From positions 1 through 64,000 of the forward strand of contig JANYDW010000037.1 in the NCBI GenBank assembly GCA_025363455.1: a stretch of 64,000 bases of DNA. The letters are read 5' to 3'. The stretch comes from Oleiharenicola sp. GTDB lineage: Bacteria > Verrucomicrobiota > Verrucomicrobiia > Opitutales > Opitutaceae. Shown piece after piece: positions 48,585 through 59,300 of the stretch. The first letter of the stretch is position 1; every line of letters starts with the position of its first letter. The notes under the pieces are model-generated. The model made no database searches, was not told the origin of the DNA, and saw only the letters and a list, made by a program, of their open reading frames with translations. The position numbers and the translations under genes were made by a program.

Positions 48585-48949
48585 ATGCCATTATCCAGGA
48601 AATCACCGCCAATCAGGTGAAACATAAAGTTGCGCCGTTCAAAGTCGGCGACGGTGTCCGCGTGCACACCAAGGTCCGCGAAGGCGACAAGGAACGCGTT
48701 CAGATTTTCGCCGGGGTCGTCATCGCCCACAAGGGCAGCGGCATCCACGAGACCTTTACCGTGCGTCGTATCAGCTACGGCGAGGGCGTGGAACGCGTGT
48801 TCCCCGTCAACTCGCCCAACCTCGAAAAGATCGAGGTCGAGAAGACGGCTGAGAACGGTCGCGCTCGTCTCTACTACCTCCGTGACCGCACCGGCAAGGC
48901 CGCCATGGCCGTCAAGGAACTGCGTTACGAGAAGCCGGCCAAGGCCTGA
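48581..48949 (+). CDS. rplS: 50S ribosomal protein L19
   Basis: A 122-residue ribosomal protein: FKVGDGVRVHTKVREGDKER, VQIFAGVVIAHKGSGIHETF, TVRRISYGEGVERVFPVNSP, LEKIEVEKTAENGRARLYYL and RDRTGKAA. The ATG at 48581 overlaps the trmD stop. A Rho-independent terminator follows 24 bases after the stop and closes the operon. Confidence 0.97.
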   Translation: MNAIIQEITANQVKHKVAPFKVGDGVRVHTKVREGDKERVQIFAGVVIAHKGSGIHETFTVRRISYGEGVERVFPVNSPNLEKIEVEKTAENGRARLYYLRDRTGKAAMAVKELRYEKPAKA

Positions 48950-48972
48950 GTCGCCGCCCAGTGAAATTTCAA

Positions 48973-48999
48973 AAGCGAACCATCCGGTTCGCTTTTTTT
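48973..48999 (+). terminator. Rho-independent terminator of the ribosomal operon
   Basis: The stem AAGCGAACC/GGTTCGCTT with a four-base loop (ATCC) is followed by seven T. Confidence 0.92.
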
Positions 49000-49091
49000 G
49001 TGCCCGCGGTCCGTTAGTTGGGGCTATCGCCCCGGCCGAGGGCCTGTCCAGGCTTGCGCTGTCCGGCCGGCGTGATGTTTTCAAAATACCC

Positions 49092-52000
49092 ATGAGCCGC
49101 GCTGCCGACCCGACCCAATGGATCGATCCGAACCAGTTTCCGGTTCCAGGACTCGGCGTGGGCCAGAAGGTTTTCGGCCGCTACACGCTCGAGGCCATCG
49201 CCGGTCGCGGCGGCATGGGGGTGGTCTGGCGGGCCCGCGACGACGAACTCGAGCGCACGGTCGCGTTGAAGTTCCTGCCCGACGCCGTCGCCTCGGACGT
49301 CGAGGCCGTGCGCGACCTGAAGATTGAGACCAAGCGCTGCCTCGACCTGACGCATCCCCACATCGTCCGCGTCTATGATTTTGTCCAGGGTCCGGCTGGC
49401 GCGGCCATCGCGATGGAGTTCGTCCAAGGTGAGAGCCTCGCTGGTCGCAAGGGCGGCAGCCCGAACGGCTGCCTGTCGGTCGACGAAGTGGCGCGGTACA
49501 CCGGGCCCCTTTGCGCCGCGCTCGACTACGCCCATTTTAAGGCGCACCTGCTCCACCGCGACCTCAAGCCGGCGAACTTGATCGTCACGACTGCCGGCGA
49601 CCTCAAGGTGATGGACTTCGGCATCGCCTGCAGCCTGACGGAGACGCGTACCCGATTGACGGTGGACTCGAACCGGTCGACGTCTGGCACGCTGCTGTAC
49701 ATGAGCCCGCAGCAGCTCCTCGGGGCCAAGCCAAGCCTGGCTGACGACATCTACGCACTCGGGGCCACACTCTACGAATTGATCGCCGGCAAGCCGCCAT
49801 TCTTCCGCGGTGACGGCTATGCCCTAATGATGCAGATCCGCGAGCAGCCACCGAAGCCGATGAGCGTGCAGCGCGCCGATCCCCAGATTTCCGGCGACCC
49901 GATCCCCGACATCTGGGAGAAAGTCGTGCTCGCCTGCCTCGCCAAGGAGCCGAAGGACCGGCCGCAGAGCGCCGGCGAAGTTGCGCAGCAACTCGGCGTA
50001 GCTATTGAGACGCCGGCGCGGCTGCTCGGTCCGAGCACTCCCCCCAGCGCCGGTGCCCACGGCGGAGCGCCGATGCTGGCTCAGGCGGCGACGGCGGCGA
50101 ACAGGAGCGCGCTGACAGCTCCTTCGACTATTTCCCGGGCGAATTCCCGGCGGTGGATTGCCGCCGCCGTGGCCGGGCTGATGGTCATCGGCGGTGGCCT
50201 GTACTTCCTCGGCCGCCACGCGAATCTTCAAACGCCGGCCACGACGGCTACACTAGCAAACAACCAGTCGGACCCGCCGCCAGCCAACGGGGCCGCGGCA
50301 GGTCCACCCGATTCGGTCGCCTCTACCGTGAAAACGAAGCCCGCCACTCCGAGGGCTGCGGCCCCCGGAAACACACGCGGCGGCGCCATCGTCCGCACCA
50401 ATCCCGCCGGCGCGGAGGTGGCGGTCGGCGCGCTCGATCACGGCCCGAGCCCGTTGACGATTCGGGAGGCCAACGTCGGCGCCTACCCGGTGAAAATCCA
50501 CCTCAACGGCTACGAAGACTGGGCCGGCGAAGTCATGGTGAAGGAAAACGATTTTGCCGAGGTGAACGTGACGCTCGAGCGCAGCACGGGCACGTTGGTG
50601 GTCACATCCGACCCGCCCGATCTCGCCGTCGAGCTCATTGGCCGGACCACGCTCGGTGCAGCTGCGCCCGGCGCGCGGCAGACTTTCAAGTCGCCGCAAA
50701 AACTGATCCTGCCGACCGGCGCTTATGATCTCACCTTCCGGCGCTCCGGCTGGGCCGACCAAAAGACCGGAGTCGAAGTCGCGCGAAATCAACTTGTCGA
50801 GTCCTCCGGTGTTTTCGCAACGGGCCAGCTCGTCGTGACATCTGACCCGGCCGGCGCCGACGTGGTGCTGGAGGGCAAAACGATCGGCACCACGCCTTTC
50901 TCGCTCACCGACGTCCACCCCGGCTTGAAAAACCTAACGCTGAAGCTGAAGGGCTATCAACCGGCCAGTGTGAACGGTGTCGTGGAAGCGCGCGGCGAGC
51001 TGCGTTTGAACGCCGTGCTCGAGAAGTGGCAGGAGCCCAAGGCGGGGCAATCGACGGTGGTGGCTGAGTTGGATCTCGAGCTGAAGTTCATCCCGGCCGG
51101 AACGTTTGTGCTCGGCTCGCCCGACAGCGAACCACACCGCGATTCGGTTGAGGGACCGCAGACGGAGGTGACTTTTACGCAGGGTTTCTGGATCGGGAAG
51201 ACCGAGGTCACCCAACAGCAATTTGAGTTGCTGATGGGCGTGAATCCGAGCCAGTACAAGCAGGTCGGACCGGATGCGCCGGTGGACAGCCTGTCCTGGT
51301 ACGCCGCCAACGAATTCTGCCGCCGTTTGAACGAGCGCGAGCGCGCCGCCGGCCGCTTGCCCGACGGCTATGCTTATTCGTTGCCAACGGAAGCGCAGTG
51401 GGAATACGCCTGCCGCGCCGGCAGCACGGGCCCAAATTTTGGCGAGCCCGGCCGTTTCGCCTGGATCGAAAAGGAAGGCGGCAAGACGACCCATCCTGTG
51501 GCGGCCCGGGCCCCGAATGCCTGGGGCCTTTACGACATGAACGGAAACGTCTGGGAATGGTGCCTCGACTTCTATATCGACCACCTGCCCGGCGGAAACG
51601 TCACCGACTACGCCGGTCCCTCGACCGGTACCTTGCACGTTTACCGGGGAGGCAGCTGGAATTCATCGGCCGAGGACGCGCGCTCCGCCTCGCGTCAGCG
51701 CGGCGCGCCGGGTGACAACCCGGAAAACGTTGGCTTCCGGCTGGCCCTGAGCACGCCGCAAAGCGGGTTGCTGGGCGTCCGGGAAACCAAGTCGGGGAAG
51801 TTCGGCCTGGGCGTCGTCGGTGCCGGGGCCAAATCCGTCAGTGCCGGCGCCAAATCGGTCTGGGGCAGCATCGTCAACGTGGTGAAGCCCGGCGAGAAGC
51901 GTGCCGAGGCCGTCGTGCAGAATGGGGTGCTGGTCGTCACGGTCGCCAAGGCGCCGCCGGCACCCTTCAAGTTCACCCTGAGCCTCATACCCACCGCCGG

Positions 52001-52235
52001 TGCAAACGGCTCGATCGATTTTCCCGTCGATGAGACGGTCAGCGTCGGCCGCAACGATCGTGGCGCGATCGTTGTCCGCCTGACCGTGCCGGTCGGCAGC
52101 TATACCTTCGCGTTGAGGTCCACCGGCTTTCACGATGCCACCCAAGCCGCGGCGCGCCGGAGCGATCCGGTCACGATCCGTGGGGGTGGCGAGACCTCGC
52201 TGGAATTTGAGTTGGAGCCGGTGAAGGTCGAATGA
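49092..52235 (+). CDS. Ser/Thr protein kinase with PEGA repeats and an FGE-sulfatase-fold domain
   Basis: A 1047-residue membrane kinase from the ATG at 49092. The kinase domain (about 28-300) has the Gly loop IAGRGGMGVVWRA, Lys in VALKFL, HRDLKPANLI, DFGIA, and YMSPQQLLG with the APE region altered. One membrane helix lies at about 352-371 (WIAAAVAGLMVIGGGLYFLG). The extracytoplasmic part has PEGA-type repeats (about 430-640: VRTNPAGAEVAVGALDHGPS, VTSDPPDLAVELIG, VTSDPAGADVVLEGKTIGTT). A formylglycine-generating-enzyme-like fold follows (about 660-880: FIPAGTFVLGSPDSEPHRDS, WEYACRAGS, GNVWEWCLDFY, YRGGSW, NVGFRLA). It lacks the two active-site Cys of aerobic FGE, so it probably binds ligand. 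The last 165 residues are unassigned beta-rich sequence. Confidence 0.92.
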   Translation: MSRAADPTQWIDPNQFPVPGLGVGQKVFGRYTLEAIAGRGGMGVVWRARDDELERTVALKFLPDAVASDVEAVRDLKIETKRCLDLTHPHIVRVYDFVQGPAGAAIAMEFVQGESLAGRKGGSPNGCLSVDEVARYTGPLCAALDYAHFKAHLLHRDLKPANLIVTTAGDLKVMDFGIACSLTETRTRLTVDSNRSTSGTLLYMSPQQLLGAKPSLADDIYALGATLYELIAGKPPFFRGDGYALMMQIREQPPKPMSVQRADPQISGDPIPDIWEKVVLACLAKEPKDRPQSAGEVAQQLGVAIETPARLLGPSTPPSAGAHGGAPMLAQAATAANRSALTAPSTISRANSRRWIAAAVAGLMVIGGGLYFLGRHANLQTPATTATLANNQSDPPPANGAAAGPPDSVASTVKTKPATPRAAAPGNTRGGAIVRTNPAGAEVAVGALDHGPSPLTIREANVGAYPVKIHLNGYEDWAGEVMVKENDFAEVNVTLERSTGTLVVTSDPPDLAVELIGRTTLGAAAPGARQTFKSPQKLILPTGAYDLTFRRSGWADQKTGVEVARNQLVESSGVFATGQLVVTSDPAGADVVLEGKTIGTTPFSLTDVHPGLKNLTLKLKGYQPASVNGVVEARGELRLNAVLEKWQEPKAGQSTVVAELDLELKFIPAGTFVLGSPDSEPHRDSVEGPQTEVTFTQGFWIGKTEVTQQQFELLMGVNPSQYKQVGPDAPVDSLSWYAANEFCRRLNERERAAGRLPDGYAYSLPTEAQWEYACRAGSTGPNFGEPGRFAWIEKEGGKTTHPVAARAPNAWGLYDMNGNVWEWCLDFYIDHLPGGNVTDYAGPSTGTLHVYRGGSWNSSAEDARSASRQRGAPGDNPENVGFRLALSTPQSGLLGVRETKSGKFGLGVVGAGAKSVSAGAKSVWGSIVNVVKPGEKRAEAVVQNGVLVVTVAKAPPAPFKFTLSLIPTAGANGSIDFPVDETVSVGRNDRGAIVVRLTVPVGSYTFALRSTGFHDATQAAARRSDPVTIRGGGETSLEFELEPVKVE

Positions 52236-52378
52236 CGGTGGCTCGCGCTGGATCGAAGAGCGAACTGTGCGGCGGGCGGGAGCGCCGGGCGGGTGGGTAG
52301 GATGATTATGTCAAAAAAAGGGCTTTGCAGCCGTGCCCCGCAGTTCGTTAACTGCTCATCCGCCCAATTTCCAAATTC

Positions 52379-54370
52379 ATGAAACTGCACACTGAGATTC
52401 TCACTCAAGCCTCCGCTCAAGCCCGCGGCCTCGCCATCGATGCCGTGCACAAATGCTCCTCCGGTCATCTCGGCCTGCCGCTCGGTGCCACCGAGATCGG
52501 CGCCGTCCTCTACGGCCACGCGCTCGTGCACAATCCCGACGAGCCCCGCTGGCTCAATCGCGATCGCTTCGTCCTCTCGGCCGGCCATGGCTCGATGTTC
52601 CTCTACACCTGGCTGCACCTGAGCGGCTACGACCTCGCGCTCGAGGAGCTGAAGAATTTCCGCGTGCTCCACAGCAAAACCCCCGGCCACCCCGAATTCC
52701 ACGAGACGCCCGGCGTCGAGGCCACCACCGGCCCGCTCGGCCAGGGCGTTGGCAACTCTGTCGGCCTGGCGATGTCCGGCAAGATGGCCGAGGCGCGCTT
52801 CAACACCCCGGCGCACGCGATCTTCGACCACCACGTGGTCTGCCTCGCCGGCGACGGCTGTATGCAGGAAGGCGTGGCGATGGAGGCCGTGGAATTCGCC
52901 GGCCACCAGGGCCTCGACAACCTGATCCTCATCTACGACTCCAACGACGTCACCCTGGACGCCATGGCGGACAAGACGCAGAGCGAGAATACCGCGCTGC
53001 GTTTCAAGGCCATGAACTGGGATGTCCAGACTTTGGCTGACGGTCACGACTTCGCCGCCATCCTCAAGGCGGTCAACAAGGCCAAGAAGGCCAAGACCGG
53101 CAAACCGCAGCTCATCATCGCCAAGACGATCATCGGCAAGGGCATTCCTGAGGTACAGGGCACCTCGAAGGGCCACGGCGAGGGTGGAGCGAAGTTTTCC
53201 GACACCGCCCGCAAGGGCCTCGGCCTGCCCGAGGAACATTTCTATGTCAGCCCTGCGGTCCGCGAGTATTTCGCCGCCCACAAGAAGCGCCTCAAGCGCG
53301 CCTACGGCAAGTGGCGCAAGACCTATGAGGCCTGGCGCACCGTCAACCCTGAAAAGGCGGCATTGCTCGATTCGCGCAATGACCGTATCAGTGCCGCCCA
53401 CCTCATCGAGAAGGTGATCCCGCACTTCCCGGCCGACGCCAAGCTGGCCACCCGCGCCGCCGGCAAGGATGTGCTCCAGCCCGTCGCCGCTGCCGTGCCG
53501 TTGTTGATCTCCGGTTCCGCCGACCTTCATGGCTCGACGTTGAACTACATCGCCGCCGACAAGGATTTCGACAAAACCAACCGTGCCGGCCGCAACCTGC
53601 GCTACGGCATCCGCGAGCACGCGATGGCTGCGATCAACAACGGCGTCGCCTACGACGGAATCTTCCGCCCCTCGTGCGCGACTTTTCTCGTGTTCGCCGA
53701 CTACTCGCGCGGATCGATGCGCCTGGCCGCACTTTCCAAGCTCCCGGTCATTTATATCTACACGCACGATTCCATCGGGGTGGGAGAGGACGGCCCTACG
53801 CACCAGCCGGTCGAGACGGTCACCGGCCTGCGCATCATCCCGAACCTCGATGTCATTCGTCCCGCGGATCCCGAGGAAACCGCCGGCGCTTTCGCCGCCG
53901 CTCTCGAGCGTACTGACGGCCCCACGCTCCTCGCCCTTTCCCGCCAGGCCGTGCCGATGTTGAACGATATTCCGGCCAGCATGCGCCGGGCCGGTGTGCT
54001 GAAGGGTGCCTATGTCGCCGTGCAGGAAACTGCCCCGCTCACCCACATCCTGCTCTCGTCCGGCTCCGAGCTCCAATGGGCCGTTGCCGCCGCCAAGCAG
54101 CTGGGTGTGGGCACGCGCGTCGTGTCTGTGCCGTCATTCCTCCGCTTCGATGCCCAGTCCAAGGAATATCGTGAATCCATCCTGCCGTCGTCCTGCCGCA
54201 AGCGCGTCGCGATCGAGGCCGGGGTCACCGGGCTCTGGAGCAAGTATGTCGGCCTCGACGGTAAGGTCGTCGGCATCGACCGTTTCGGCCTCAGCGCGCC
54301 GGGCAACATCGCCATGAAGGAACTCGGCATCACGACCGAGGCCGTAGTGGCCGCTGCGAAGTCGCTGTAA
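52379..54370 (+). CDS. tkt: Transketolase
   Basis: A thiamine-diphosphate enzyme of the non-oxidative pentose phosphate pathway, 663 residues, full length. N-terminal [20 protein letters not shown] and [20 protein letters not shown], the ThDP site [20 protein letters not shown] with YDSN, then [21 protein letters not shown] and [16 protein letters not shown]. The pyrimidine-binding half has [33 protein letters not shown], and [20 protein letters not shown]. It is not linked by spacing to neighbours. A double-hairpin repeat follows it. Confidence 0.96.
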   Translation: MKLHTEILTQASAQARGLAIDAVHKCSSGHLGLPLGATEIGAVLYGHALVHNPDEPRWLNRDRFVLSAGHGSMFLYTWLHLSGYDLALEELKNFRVLHSKTPGHPEFHETPGVEATTGPLGQGVGNSVGLAMSGKMAEARFNTPAHAIFDHHVVCLAGDGCMQEGVAMEAVEFAGHQGLDNLILIYDSNDVTLDAMADKTQSENTALRFKAMNWDVQTLADGHDFAAILKAVNKAKKAKTGKPQLIIAKTIIGKGIPEVQGTSKGHGEGGAKFSDTARKGLGLPEEHFYVSPAVREYFAAHKKRLKRAYGKWRKTYEAWRTVNPEKAALLDSRNDRISAAHLIEKVIPHFPADAKLATRAAGKDVLQPVAAAVPLLISGSADLHGSTLNYIAADKDFDKTNRAGRNLRYGIREHAMAAINNGVAYDGIFRPSCATFLVFADYSRGSMRLAALSKLPVIYIYTHDSIGVGEDGPTHQPVETVTGLRIIPNLDVIRPADPEETAGAFAAALERTDGPTLLALSRQAVPMLNDIPASMRRAGVLKGAYVAVQETAPLTHILLSSGSELQWAVAAAKQLGVGTRVVSVPSFLRFDAQSKEYRESILPSSCRKRVAIEAGVTGLWSKYVGLDGKVVGIDRFGLSAPGNIAMKELGITTEAVVAAAKSL

Positions 54371-54374
54371 AGCT

Positions 54375-54424
54375 TGGAGGGCTCGCGTCCCTGCGAGCCG
54401 GCCCGCAGAGACGCGGGCCGTCCA
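54375..54424. repeat. TGGAGGGCTCGCG double-hairpin repeat after transketolase
   Basis: Outer arms TGGAGGG and GTCCA enclose GGCTCGCGTCCCTGCGAGCC and GGCCCGCAGAGACGCGGGCC. It is the second full copy of the element found upstream of pyrR. Confidence 0.85.
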
Positions 54425-54509
54425 CCCAGCCGGTCATTAGGCCGGCTGTTTCGTTGGATGCGGAGGGCCGCTGTATCGTAATTGCTGCAAAACTCTCCTT
54501 GCGGAATTG

Positions 54510-54539
54510 ATTAGGAGGCTAATTGTCAGCCCCCTGACA
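54510..54539 (+). promoter_or_regulatory. Candidate operator for the MarR-type regulator
   Basis: Two perfect inverted repeats stand one after the other: ATTAG-N4-CTAAT (54510-54523) and TGTCAG-N4-CTGACA (54524-54539). They end 20 bases before the regulator start codon. That position suits autorepression of the regulator and efflux operon. The binding protein is inferred from position. Confidence 0.5.
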
Positions 54540-54559
54540 TTCTGGTTTCACCTATAATC

Positions 54560-55147
54560 ATGCCTTACCTGCTCCTCAAGGACCTCCCCCGTTACGACTG
54601 CCTGCTCGAGGCGGCGAAGGATTTTCCTGACCTCGATCCGTCCGCGGCTGAGGCATTTCTTCACCTGCTCCGCACCAGTGACGAGGCGTTCGGCGTGACC
54701 GACCGCAACATGACCGAGCACAGCATTTCCCACGGTCGTTTTGGCGTACTGATGCTCCTCTGGCGGAGCACCCAGCCCCGCCGCACGCCGTCCGCTGACA
54801 CGGAGGAATGCGTCTCCGGCCCGCGCACGCCGGCCGAACTGGCCGAGGCGGCCGGCGTCACCCGGGCCACCATGACCGGCCTCATCGACACCCTGGAACG
54901 CGACGGCTACGTCAAACGCGAGCCCGATCCCGACGACCGCCGCATGATGTCCGTGCTCCTGACAGCCAAGGGCGAGCGGTTCCTGAAAAATTTTCTCCCC
55001 GGGCACTTCAAGCTCATCTCCGAGCTGATGTCACCGCTCACCGAATCGGAACGCAAGACCCTGGTCCGCCTGCTTGGCAAGGTCCAGGAGCAGACGGCCG
55101 TGCTCAATCTCAGATGCGATTCCGCGCCCGCTCCGTCCCTCCGCTAA
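54560..55147 (+). CDS. MarR-family transcriptional regulator
   Basis: A 195-residue winged-helix regulator. The DNA-binding part is FGVLMLLWRS, then GPRTPAELAEAAGVTRATMT, GLIDTLERDGYVKREPDPDD, RRMMSVLLTAKGERFLKNFL, with the conserved wing Asp-Asp-Arg-Arg. Helices on both sides form the dimer (SAAEAFLHLLRTSDEAFGV and LMSPLTESERKTLVRLLGKV). It stands first in an operon with an RND efflux system, and two inverted repeats upstream may be its own operator. Its ligand is unknown. Confidence 0.9.
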   Translation: MPYLLLKDLPRYDCLLEAAKDFPDLDPSAAEAFLHLLRTSDEAFGVTDRNMTEHSISHGRFGVLMLLWRSTQPRRTPSADTEECVSGPRTPAELAEAAGVTRATMTGLIDTLERDGYVKREPDPDDRRMMSVLLTAKGERFLKNFLPGHFKLISELMSPLTESERKTLVRLLGKVQEQTAVLNLRCDSAPAPSLR

Positions 55148-55184
55148 TCTTCCTTTAACTCAGTCCACTCCAAGCTCCTCCACC

Positions 55185-56327
55185 ATGCCTAAGAAAATCC
55201 TCGTGTTCACCGTCGCCCTCATCGTTTGCCTCGTTGCCATCGCGGGCTCGCTCTTCCTGATCAAGAAAAAGCAATTCGAGACCATGGGCGCAGCGGGTGC
55301 TGCCATGGTAATGCCGCCCACCACGGTGACGGCCGCCCCCGCCAAGCAGGACACTTGGGGCGAGAGCATCGTGGCGCCCGGTTCTCTGGAGGCCGTGCAG
55401 GGGGTTACTGTGGCGGCGGAAACCCCCGGCAAGGTGGTGAAGATCGCTTTCGATGCGGGTGCCACGGTCCAAGCCGGTGACCTCCTCATCCAGCTCGACA
55501 CGACCACCGAGGAAGCCCAGCTCCACGCCGCAGAGGCAACCGCCGCCCTGGCCAAGGCCAACCTGAGCCGGGCCAGTGAACTCCGACAGAGCAGCGCCAA
55601 TTCCCCGGCCGAACTTGATGCAGCTGACGCGCAGGCGAAGCAGGCCCTGTCGCAGGCTGAGAGCTTTCGCGCCATCATTGCCAAGAAGGCAATCCGCGCG
55701 CCCTTTACGGGCCGTCTTGGCCTCCGCTTCGTGAACCTCGGGCAGATCCTGCGTGAGGGCGATGCCATCGCCACGCTGCAGACCCTCGACCCGATCTATG
55801 TGAATTTCTCCCTGCCACAGCAGCGGCTGGCCCAGCTCGCCCAGGGGACGGCAGTGCGCGTCACCAGTGACGCCGCCCCCGACAAGATGTTCGCCGGCTT
55901 GATCAACGCGGTCAGCCCGGAAATCGACATCGCCACCCGCAATATCCGCGTCCAGGCGACGCTGGCCAACGGCGACGAGCGGCTCCGCCCCGGCATGTAT
56001 GGCACCGTTGAGGTCGTACTGCCGACGAAGACTCCCGTGCTCATTATCCCGGTGACCGCCGTGCTCTATGCGCCCTATGGCGACTCGGTCTTCGTAATCG
56101 CCGAGAAGAAAGACGAGAAGAGCGGCAAGGTGCAACAGGTGCTCCGCCAGCAATTCATCCGCGTGGGCGGCTCGCGCGGTGACTTCGTCAATGTCGTCGA
56201 CGGCGTGAAGGCGGGCGAGATGGTCGTCACCTCGGGCGTCTTCAAGCTGCGCCCGGGCACTCATGTGGTGATCGACAACACCCTGGCGCTTGACCCCCAG
56301 ATTGCGCCGAAGCCGAAGAACACCTGA
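55185..56327 (+). CDS. RND efflux membrane fusion protein
   Basis: A 380-residue periplasmic adaptor with an N-terminal membrane anchor (ILVFTVALIVCLVAIAGSLF). The sequence shows ESIVAPGSLEAVQGVTVAAE, TPGKVVKIAFDAGATVQAGD, LLIQLDTTTEEAQLHAAEAT (start of the coiled coil), AIIAKKAIRAPFTGRLGLRF, VNLGQILREGDAIATLQTLD, PIYVNFSLPQQRLAQL and ERLRPGMYGTVEVVLPT. It lies 38 bases after the MarR gene and is followed by the pump and the outer-membrane channel. The ATG at 55185 is preferred because earlier residues overlap the regulator. Confidence 0.94.
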   Translation: MPKKILVFTVALIVCLVAIAGSLFLIKKKQFETMGAAGAAMVMPPTTVTAAPAKQDTWGESIVAPGSLEAVQGVTVAAETPGKVVKIAFDAGATVQAGDLLIQLDTTTEEAQLHAAEATAALAKANLSRASELRQSSANSPAELDAADAQAKQALSQAESFRAIIAKKAIRAPFTGRLGLRFVNLGQILREGDAIATLQTLDPIYVNFSLPQQRLAQLAQGTAVRVTSDAAPDKMFAGLINAVSPEIDIATRNIRVQATLANGDERLRPGMYGTVEVVLPTKTPVLIIPVTAVLYAPYGDSVFVIAEKKDEKSGKVQQVLRQQFIRVGGSRGDFVNVVDGVKAGEMVVTSGVFKLRPGTHVVIDNTLALDPQIAPKPKNT

Positions 56328-56368
56328 GCCTCCGGCGGCGCTCCCTGATCCTCTCCGTCCAGCCTCCC

Positions 56369-59300
56369 ATGAAGAATTCCTCCTTCACCGACCTGTTCAT
56401 CAACAAGCCCGTCCTGGCGATCGTGGTGAACCTCGTGATCGTCATCGCCGGCATCCAAGCGTGGCGCTCGCTTTCCGTACGCCAGTATCCGCGCAGCGAA
56501 AATGCTTCCGTCGTCATCAGCACCGTCTACGTCGGCGCCAACGCCGAGCTGGTGCGCGGCTTCGTCACCACGCCGCTCGAGCGCACCATCGCCTCGGCCG
56601 ACGGCATCGAGTATATCGAGTCGAAGAGCCTGCTCGGCTTCTCCACCATTACGGCGCGCCTTAAGCTCAACTACGACACGACCAAGGCGCTCGCCGACAT
56701 CACCTCCAAGGTGAACCAAGTGCGCAATGAGCTCCCGCCCGAGTCAGAGATCCCCTCGATCAGCGTCGTGTCGGCCGACCAGACCTTTGCCGCGGCCTAC
56801 CTCGGCTTCAGCTCCGACATCCTGTCACAGAGCGAGATCACTGACTACATCGTCCGGGTCGTGCAGCCGCGGCTGGCCGCCCTGGCCGGCGTGCAGCAGA
56901 TCGAGCTGATCGGCACCCGCACCTTCGCCATGCGCGTCTGGCTGAAGCCCGACCGCATGGCCGCGCTCAGCGTCACCCCCGCGCAGGTCCGTCAGGCCCT
57001 GGCCGCCAACAACTATCTCGCCGCCATTGGCAACACAAAGGGCGCGCTGGTGCAGGTGAACATGACGGCCAACACCGACCTGCATTCCGTCGCCGAATTC
57101 AAGCGCCTGCCCATCCGGCAGCAGAACGATACCGTGATCCGCCTCGAAGACGTCGCCGATGTCGTGCTCGGGGCCGAGGATTATGACACCATGGTGCGCC
57201 AGAACGGCCAAACCTCTGTATTCATCGGCGTGCACCCGCTGCCCAACGCCAACACCATCGACGTGGTCAAGCTCGTCCGCATCGAGCTGGACGCGCTCAA
57301 GAAAGACCTGCCGGGCGGCCTTGAGGCCAGCATCGGCTACGACTCCTCGGAATACATCAGCAACGCCATCCACGAGGTTACCCACACCCTGATCGACACC
57401 CTGATGATCGTCGTGGTCGTCATCTTCCTGTTCCTCGGTTCCTGGCGTTCGGTGCTCGTGCCGATCATGGCCATCCCGGTCTCGTTGATCGGTGGCGTGT
57501 TCCTGATGCAGACCTTCGGGTTCACGCTGAACCTGCTCACGCTCCTCGCCATCGTGCTGTCCGTCGGCCTCGTGGTGGATGACGCCATCGTCGTCGTGGA
57601 AAACGTCGAGCGCCACCTCCGTGAGGGCCGCACGCCCTTCGACGCGGCGTTGCTGGGCGCCCGTGAACTGGCCGGGCCGGTCATCGCCATGACTATCACC
57701 TTGGCCGCCGTCTACACGCCGATCGGCCTGCAGGGTGGCCTGACCGGAGCGCTGTTCCGCGAGTTCGCACTCACTCTCGCCGGCGCCGTGACAATCTCGG
57801 GCATCGTGGCCCTTACGCTCTCGCCCATGATGGCGGCCCGCCTGCTCCGCAGCGCCGCGGATGAGGAACGCGGCTTCGCCGGCTGGGTGAACCACAAGTT
57901 TGACCGCCTGCGCGAAATGTATGACCATGGGCTGGCCCGCACGCTGGACAAACGGCCGCTGGTGTACGCCGTGTGGATCGTGATCGCCCTGTGCACCATC
58001 CCCATGTATATGTTCTCCCCGCAGGAGCTCGCTCCGCCCGAGGACCAGAGCGTGATCTTTAGCGGCATTGCCGCCCCGGCGAACGCCACCTCCGACCAGA
58101 AGAGCTTCTACGGTGCCGCGGTGGAGAAGGCTTTCCTCGACACCAAGGAGCGCGACCTCACCTTTCAGATCCTGTTCCCGCCGTCCATTGGCGCGGCCTT
58201 CGGCTTCGACGGCTTTGGCGGCATGGTCACGAAACCGTGGGCGCAGCGCGATCGCTCGGTCTTCCAGATCCTGCCTGAGGTGCAGGGGCGCCTTTCCCAA
58301 GTCCCCGGCCTCGAGGTCTACGCCCTCACACCGCCGGCCTTGCCGGGCGGCAGCAACTTTCCGGTTGAGTTCGTCATAGCCTCCACCGCCGATGCCTCGC
58401 AGCTGCTCGAGTTCGCCCAGCAGCTCTCGATGAAGTGCATGACCGACCCGGCGGCGCAGGGCCTGTTCTACTTCCCGCCGCTCATCGACCTCAAGATTGA
58501 CCAGCCACAGGCTGAGATCGTGATCGATCGCGAGAAGGTCGCCGCGCTCGGGCTCAGCCTGTCGCAGGTCGGCGCTGACCTCGCCTCGGCGCTCGGCGGC
58601 AACTACGTCAACCGCTTCAACATCGACGGCCGCAGCTACAAGGTCATCCCACAGATCGAGCGCAGCGAGCGCCTCAACCCCGAGCAGCTACGCAACATCC
58701 ATATCACCGGTCCTAAGGGCGAGCTGATCCCGGTCAGCACGATCGCGCACTTGGAAAACAAGACCGTGCCGCGCTCGCTCAACCGCTTCCAGCAGCTGAA
58801 CGCCGTAAAGCTTTCCGGCGCCACCGGCCAGCTCGACGCCGCGCTAACCTACTTGGAGAAGGCCTCGAAGGAGGTTCTACCGCCGGGCTATTCGATCGAC
58901 TACACCGGCGAGTCCCGGCAGTTCCGCCACGAGGGCGGCAAGTTCCTGCCCGCTATGATGCTGTCCATCGTGCTGATCTTCCTCGCGCTGGCGGTGCAGT
59001 TCAATTCATTCCGCGACCCGGTCGTGATCCTGTTAGGTTCTGTGCCGCTCGCCATGTTCGGTGCGCTCCTGTTCACCTTCCTCCGTATCCCGGACCCGAA
59101 CACGCCGTTCTGGACCACCGGTTGGACGACGACCCTGAACATCTACGCGCAGGTCGGCCTCGTCACCCTCGTCGGCCTCATCGCTAAGAACGGCATTCTC
59201 GTGGTCGAGTTCGCCAACAAGCTCCAGGAGGAGGGCCGTTCCAAGATCGATGCCGTGCGCGAGGCAGCCAAGACCCGCCTCCGCCCCGTCCTCATGACCA

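Noticed and set aside
48630-49091. 154-codon N-terminal extension of the Ser/Thr kinase
   Set aside because: It runs out of frame through rplS and its terminator; the kinase start at 49092 follows the terminator.
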